Positions 58,953 to 64,000 of a DNA stretch of 64,000 bases are shown here, in pieces. Origin of the DNA: Linum tenue (Eukaryota > Streptophyta > Magnoliopsida > Malpighiales > Linaceae); NCBI GenBank assembly GCA_946122785.1, contig CAMGYJ010000004.1, positions 14,654,150 to 14,718,149 on the forward strand. Direction: 5' to 3'. Every line of letters begins with the position of its first letter. The stretch's first letter is position 1. The position numbers and the translations under genes are program-made. Below the pieces are notes generated by a model. The model saw nothing but the letters and a program-made list of their open reading frames with translations, did no database searches and had not been told where the DNA came from.

Positions 58953-59609
58953 TGTTGGGGGACAAGTAAACTGTTGGAGGACAAATATTGGGCTACCGGG
59001 CGCCCAGGCCCAAGCGCATAAGAGGGCATGGAGGAACAGGCCCGGGAGGTCGACTAAGACTTGAGAACGTGAATGGTCCATTAGGGAACGTAGGCTGGCA
59101 GAGAGCTTCATGGGCCCAAAGCCCATATCAGAATTATAAGAAGAGGATGAAGAGTGCAGGTTGAGCCCATTGAAAGACAGCCAGGCGCATAGCGACAAAA
59201 GTAGGGCGGGGACCAGGCTCCTAGGGAGACCGGTGAACTGAGAACGCGCCACCTGGCAAGGTGGTCCCTGCAAGCGCCCAGGCAGAAGTCGCCACGTACG
59301 AGCGCCCGACCGTTGGGCCGTACCAAGCATTTAATGAAGGCTGACGTGGAGCTGAGTTCCAGGAGCCCGGTCTGGACCTCGTCGAGTATAAATAGTACCC
59401 GGTAGGTAGCATTTAAGCAGGTTGGCTTCTCTCACTAGAAATCTCACTCAACACTTATCTCTCTAGACTGATCACTGACTTAGGCATCGGAGTGCTAACG
59501 GGCAACCGAAAGCCCCTAGGCGCTTGTTGGTGCAGGATTCAGGCGCCCTGAAGGGAGTTGCTCAACGGTGCGTCGGAGAAGTGGGCTGGGGGGCACCTTG
59601 GCACAAACA
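58953..59609 (+). repeat. 3' LTR of the Tat-like element (complete)
   Basis: It is 657 bp, TGTTGGGGG to CACAAACA, preceded by the purine tract CTGGGGGACAAT. The TATA box is at 59387-59394. Confidence 0.9.
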
Positions 59610-60161
59610 GATATCGAAGGTCAAGTTTGTGGATTCACTGTTTTATTTTGAGATTTGAGAGAGAAAATTGTGCATGCATTGAGAAGAAAGTCACGGAAGA
59701 AGAAGAAGAAAAGCTGAGCTTTGTCTTGCTCTTCTGGATCGGAGAGAGGGTAAAGTGAGAGTGGGAAGAGAGACAGTGGAGGGAGATAGATATTAATCTA
59801 TCTATATTGGTGGTGTGGGCGGACAGAGGAAGTCAGATAAAAGAAGAAAAAATAAAATAAGTTTTATTAGAGGTAAATGATTAGTTTTTTCAAAAAATAT
59901 AATTTATTAGGTATATTATTAACACATCAAAATTTGTAAAAAAGTTCACCCTCTTTTTATCATTATTGTGTTTTATATATATTTTACTCATTATTTAGAT
60001 ACTATTTTGGTACTAATTACAATGTAAATGTATAAAAAAATAATTACAATTAATATAATAATAACGCTCTCATCACGCTCTCTATCTTGAATTCTTGTAA
60101 TATGGACGCTCTCACGCTCTCGCTCCTGCTCTCGCTCTCGCTTCACGAACTGGTTACCTAA

Positions 60162-60401
60162 GTTCGGAGACAGTATCCTATTGCATTGTCATTTGCTATG
60201 ACAATTAACAAGAGCCAAGGTCAGACCTTAAATAATGTAGGCATGTGTTTGCAGAAACAAGTTTTTTCTCATGGACAGTTATATGTTGCTATGTCCCAGA
60301 TTACTTCTATGAGGGGGCTGAAAATTATGAGCTATGATTCGGAGGGGAACCAAATTAGGAGTATGCAAAACATTGTGTTCACAGAGATATTTCTGTAGTG
60401 T
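60162..60401 (+). pseudogene. Helitron helicase C-terminal end
   Basis: It resumes directly after the duplicated GTTCGGAG with RQYPIALSFAMTINKSQGQTL and then FSHGQLYVAMSQ, the last PIF1 helicase motifs, and ends in its own TAG. Its frame fits the upstream block ending at 51650. Confidence 0.88.
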
Positions 60402-60594
60402 TTATGTCCCATTTTGGTATCCTATTTATTTAATTTGAATTATTAATAATTTTGTATTTTATTGTGACTGTATATATGGCATTAGTTGAAGTATATATAT
60501 CTTCAAATAATAGTTCTATTTGCGATGGCATTTAAAAATGCTTTTATTGGTTGAGATAATATATTTAAAACCCGAATGGGATATTGGTTTTGAG
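60402..60594. other. Helitron 3' flank
   Basis: AT-rich. No CTRR end with a clear hairpin was found before the next element. Confidence 0.4.
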
Positions 60595-61266
60595 GGGTAA
60601 TTACTTAAACGTCACTCAATTATGTATATTGTAACAAACTCGTCACTCAGATTTCATATGTAACAAACTAGTCACTGGAATTTATTGGTGGTAACGAGAC
60701 GGTCACTATCGCTAACTCCGTCCATTATTCCGTTAAAAAAGTCCAGTCAGCATGCCAACAAGACTAGCCACGTCACTCTACCTGCTTCGTTGGAGTTTGG
60801 AACTTGACCACTAACCCATTCTTACCCGACTAAACCAAACAACTAAGCTTTCCATTAAACAAAATTATAAATGATTAAACCTCTCATACACCAAACCCAA
60901 TTTATATTCTCTGCCCCTTCCCCTACCCCATTCACGTGACCTAACTTTCCATCACCCTAAAAAGAACAAAAAAGAAGATTCTCCAGTACAATAGAACTAG
61001 TATATTATTTCATCTCTTTCCCATTCTCCCAACCTTCCAAATTCCAGCCGGCGCCGCTACTACAGAAACCATCGCCACCACTACGGCAACCATCGCCGCC
61101 ATCCCATCTCTTTTCCCTATTTCTTCCCTTTATATTTCCTCTCTATTCGATTGCTTATCGATCGTCTTTAGTTTTTTTTTGTCTCCCAAAAAAACCCTAA
61201 AATTAAAAACTCTGCCGGCAAGCTCTGCGCTCTATCAACCATCTCATCTCAGACAGGGCTAACGCA

Positions 61267-64000
61267 ATGTCAACTGAAATTGCAAGTGAAGGACATGCAT
61301 CACGGCTTACTCAAGTTAACTACGAAGAACCTACTCAACCGCCAAGTTTTGTTTCTAAAGCACATGGGCTAGTTGAACGTAATGAATCAGGGGATGGAGA
61401 TGAGGATGAGAATGCCAATGATATTGAGGAGGGAGTGGATCAAGATGTTCCTCTTTATTCAACGTTCAAAGATAATGACGTGGATGTGTTCGATGACTCT
61501 GACTTGGAGGACCGAGTGGACGAGCAGCCGCCATTGACAACTACCACTACACCTTCTATTCCCCCTACACGTGCTCGACGTAAACGCCAGAGTTGTCAAA
61601 CAGGGGGTGAAAGACGAGCATCCTCGAGAAACTTAAGTAGGCTTGATCCAGAGGCTTCTGACCAGGTTGGAATTGATTCCGAGCCGGAGATTGATAGTGA
61701 GGATGAGTTTTTGTACCCTAGAGGATGTGTTCGTGATGGCGAAGAAGATGATTCTGCTACTGTTTTTCCGGAGTTCAATGCCGAGAGGCACATGGAAAAT
61801 CCTGAGATTAGAGTAGGAATGTTGTTTGCAAGTATGGACACACTGAAAGATGCTTGTAAGAGTATTGCAGTCAGAGAAAGGCGAGCAATTACTTTTGCAA
61901 AGAATGACAAAAAACAGCTGCAATGTGTTTGCAAGGTGAATGCGAACTGCTCATTCTACATTTGGGCTAGTGCCTATGGAAAGGATGGCACAATCCAGAT
62001 TAAGAAACTGAATCTACAACATGATTGCACACCACAAGAAGACTTGAGATTCGCCAATCCAAAATTCTTGGCCAATAAGTACCTTGGACGCTTTCGGGTC
62101 GATCCTGCATGGTCGCTTGTCAATATTATGCACACTGTTAGAACAGATATGAAACTCAGCATCAACCGAATGAAAGCATGGAGAACTAAGCAGGTTGCAG
62201 TAGAGTTGTTACATGGCGAGGACAAAAAACAGTTCAGCAGAATTTTCGATTATAAGGCCACTTTGGAGACTACAAATCCGGGTTCGACTATTGTGGTTGA
62301 GCTGGACTGTACAACTTTTGATAGGATATACGTGTGTTTGGTGGCATTGAAGCAAGGTTTCAAGGAAGGCTGCAGAAAATTAGTTGGACTTGATGGATGC
62401 TTCTTGCGAGGTGTGCCAGGGTGGCAACTTTTAACTGCTACGGGAATCGACCCAAATGATTGCATATTCCCGGTTGCATGGGTTGTAGTACAAAAAGAAT
62501 GCCAAGAGACCTAGGAGTGGTTCCTTGAATTGGTTGCAAAAGATTTGGAAGTAGACAACTCTAGCAATTGGACGTTCATGTCAGATCGAAAAAAGGTTTG
62601 GAAGACATTGCCTTGATTTGTTACACACTTTTTATGTTGTGGTTTGCTGTTATCTATACTTATTGTTATTTGATTCTTTTTATTCCATCTCTTTGTTGAA
62701 TTATGGTTGAAATATCCAGGGGTTGATTAATGCAGTTGAAACAAGCTTCCCTAATGCCGAACACAGATTTTGTGTAAGGCATATGTATGTTAACTTCAGT
62801 GGGAAATTTTCAAGATCCAAGCGTCTTAAGGAACTTCTCTGGGGGTGTGCGAGCTCAACCTATGACGGGGAGTATAGGAGTTGGATGGAGTTGATTGAGA
62901 AGGATGGCGAGAACTATAAGGTTGGGGATCAAATGCCAGCCCAATGGTTGCTTGAGAGGCCTGCCAAACAATGGTGTAAGGCATTTTACAGAACTGAAGT
63001 CAAGTGTGAGATTGGTGTAAACAACATAAGCGAATGCTTTAATAGCTATATTTATGATGCGAGAGGTCTTCCAATTATCTCTATGCTTGAATACATTCGA
63101 TACAAGCTGATGAAACACCAATGGAAGAAGAGATTAGCAATGGAGAAGTTTGTGGGTGACATTTGTCCAAAACCGTTGAAGAAGCTTAATAAGTATCGAG
63201 AGTGGGCTATTTGGTGCACACCAACCTACAATGGAAATATGGAATATGAAGTCCAAGCTCCAAGGGGGAAGTTTGTGGTCGATTTGAGGAAAATGACTTG
63301 TGCATGTGGGAGGTGGCAGCTCACAGGCATACCTTGTGTGCATGGAATCAGTTGTATTAACCTGAACAAGGAGCAACCTGAGGCTTATGTCCACTCTTGT
63401 TACAAAAAGGAAACATACATGAAAGCTTACAAATACTCAATCACTCCTCAAAATGACCACACTCAATGGATTAGGACCGGGATGGATCATGTCAGAGCTC
63501 CAATATTTGAGCCTTCTAAGAGAGGGAGAAAGACAACTAAAAGACGTTTAGAAGCATGGGAGGTGGAGAGCCGAAACAAGAGAGGAACCTCATGCAAAGT
63601 TGTAAGGAAGTTAGTCACCATCAAATGTACTGAATGCGGAGCCGAAGGAAATAACAAAAGGTTCCACAACAAGAAGCCAACTGGAAAAAAAACTACACAG
63701 GTTGGTTTTTTTTATGTCTTTTTCAATTTTTATGTTAATGATGGTTTGATGGTTCCTTTTGTGATCATGTTTGAACTGTTTATGTTTCTTTTATGATGTA
63801 TATAGAAGAAAGTAAACAAAACAGTTCAAACCAATCCAACTCCTCCCATGACACCAGCTTCCAATATGGTGAGTTTAGTGTCCGTTTTTTGGTTGATTTT
63901 ATGACAAAGAATTACGCATTCTAACCCTACCTTGTGTGTAGGGTTCTCCAAGAGCAGCTCCACCTACTGGTCCATCTAGAGAAGGGATGATCTTTATGCC
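61267..64000 (+). pseudogene. MULE transposase (MURA type), one nonsense codon
   Basis: Exon 1 (61267-62595) has an acidic N-terminus with ARRKRQ, then the MuDR DNA-binding domain (about residues 178-258, IRVGMLFASMDTLKDACKSI, with CKVNANCSFYIW and HDC). The start of the DDE domain follows (VGLDGCFLRGVPGWQLL). A TAG at 62512-62514 interrupts QET/EWFLELV. Exon 2 (62720-63700) carries SDRKKGLINAV across the splice, FCVRHMYVNF, a SWIM zinc finger (CACGRWQLTGIPCVHG) and a degenerate CTECGAEGNNKRF knuckle. Exon 3 is 63806-63868, and exon 4 starts at 63942 and runs off the window. All introns are GT-AG. Apart from the stop the frame is continuous. Confidence 0.9.
62596..62719 (+). other. Transposase intron 1
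   Basis: AAAAAG/GTTTGG donor and ATATCCAG/GGG acceptor. It splits the conserved SD..KGL motif holding the second catalytic Asp. Confidence 0.8.

Larger units (their letters stand above)
52066..59609 (+). mobile_element. Ty3/gypsy Tat-like retrotransposon, pol-deleted
   Basis: It is 7.5 kb, flanked by a perfect 5 bp duplication GATAT (52061-52065 and 59610-59614). It holds gag, a protease stub, an integrase tail, a long spacer and an antisense spliced gene before the 3' LTR. This layout, with an antisense accessory ORF, fits the Tat lineage. RT, RNase H and the integrase core are deleted at about 54355-54375. GCGCC words saturate the whole element. Confidence 0.88.
51651..60161. mobile_element. 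DNA transposon (hAT- or Mutator-like) splitting the Helitron
   Basis: GTTCGGAG is duplicated at 51643-51650 and 60162-60169. The ends TTAAGTCACCCAATTTGTC and the complement TTAGGTAACCAGTTCGTG align with several mismatches, and GAGCGTGAAAAC-like words recur inside both arms. The 8 bp duplication favours hAT; a 9 bp one with a mismatch would fit Mutator. Without the retrotransposon it is about 960 bp and non-coding. Confidence 0.7.
45605..60401 (+). mobile_element. Autonomous-type Helitron, inactivated and twice invaded
   Basis: The gene encodes a Rep (HUH) nuclease fused to a PIF1-like helicase, the hallmark of rolling-circle Helitrons. Coding blocks are in the right order, with two GT-AG introns. 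A Pack-MULE lies in intron 1 and an 8.5 kb insertion lies before the C-terminal helicase motif. I found neither the 5' TC end nor the 3' hairpin and CTRR end, so true boundaries are unknown. Confidence 0.85.
60595..64000 (+). mobile_element. MuDR-like MULE, left part
   Basis: The left end is placed at GGGTAATTACTTAAACGTC, where GTCACT words repeat as in MULE TIRs, followed by a 5' leader and a MURA-type transposase gene. The right end and duplication lie outside the window, so the boundary is inferred. Confidence 0.75.

Overview
The window is a block of plant nuclear DNA made almost entirely of nested transposable elements. The signs are Ty3/gypsy and Ty1/copia retrotransposons primed by initiator tRNA-Met, Mutator-like elements (MULEs) with 9-10 bp target duplications, hAT elements with 8 bp duplications, a Helitron whose Rep-helicase gene has GT-AG introns, and MULEs carrying pieces of plant genes. 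I see no intact host gene, no tRNA or rRNA gene and no CRISPR array. A flowering plant is clear; a eudicot is likely but not provable from this sequence.

Layout. 1-2220: a decayed Ty3/gypsy gag. 2234-15143: a tandem array of one non-coding LTR element (five LTRs, four short internal regions), bounded as a whole by a single 5 bp duplication (ACTTG). One LTR holds a Pack-MULE carrying a fatty-acid-elongase-like fragment (6120-7508). 15149-16817: probable remainder of the gypsy LTR, then a reverse-strand DUF4283 fragment. 16818-21687: a hAT-like element holding a reverse-strand copia (17409-21387) with both LTRs and a broken gag-pol. 22272-22499: a foldback MITE. 22804-37289: a very large MULE with about 380-400 bp inverted repeats and a 10 bp duplication. 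It carries a piece of a pectinesterase gene, which was split by a second reverse-strand copia (LTRs at 23264 and 34602). That copia in turn holds reverse-strand LTRs related to the first array, two hAT elements sharing one 8 bp target, and LTR-like DNA. 37300-45600: mostly non-coding, with small MITEs, a second MULE of the 6120 family (40790-42068), a TTTGTA-rich tract and an array of short palindromes (42750-43060).

45600-60400: a Helitron Rep-helicase pseudogene with two recognisable introns. A Pack-MULE (47551-48642) sits in the first intron. A DNA transposon (51651-60161) splits the last coding part and itself holds a Ty3/gypsy Tat-like element (52066-59609) with identical LTRs, gag, an integrase tail, no reverse transcriptase, and an antisense spliced accessory gene. 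60595-64000: the left part of a MuDR-like MULE whose transposase reads through most of its length but has one nonsense codon. The other end lies beyond the window.

The genes do not form a pathway. What they record is a sequence of insertions, most of them datable relative to one another from target-site duplications. The most unusual structures are the tandem LTR array, the reuse of one 8 bp target by two hAT elements, the three gene-carrying MULEs, the GCGCC-saturated Tat-like element, and the short-palindrome array.
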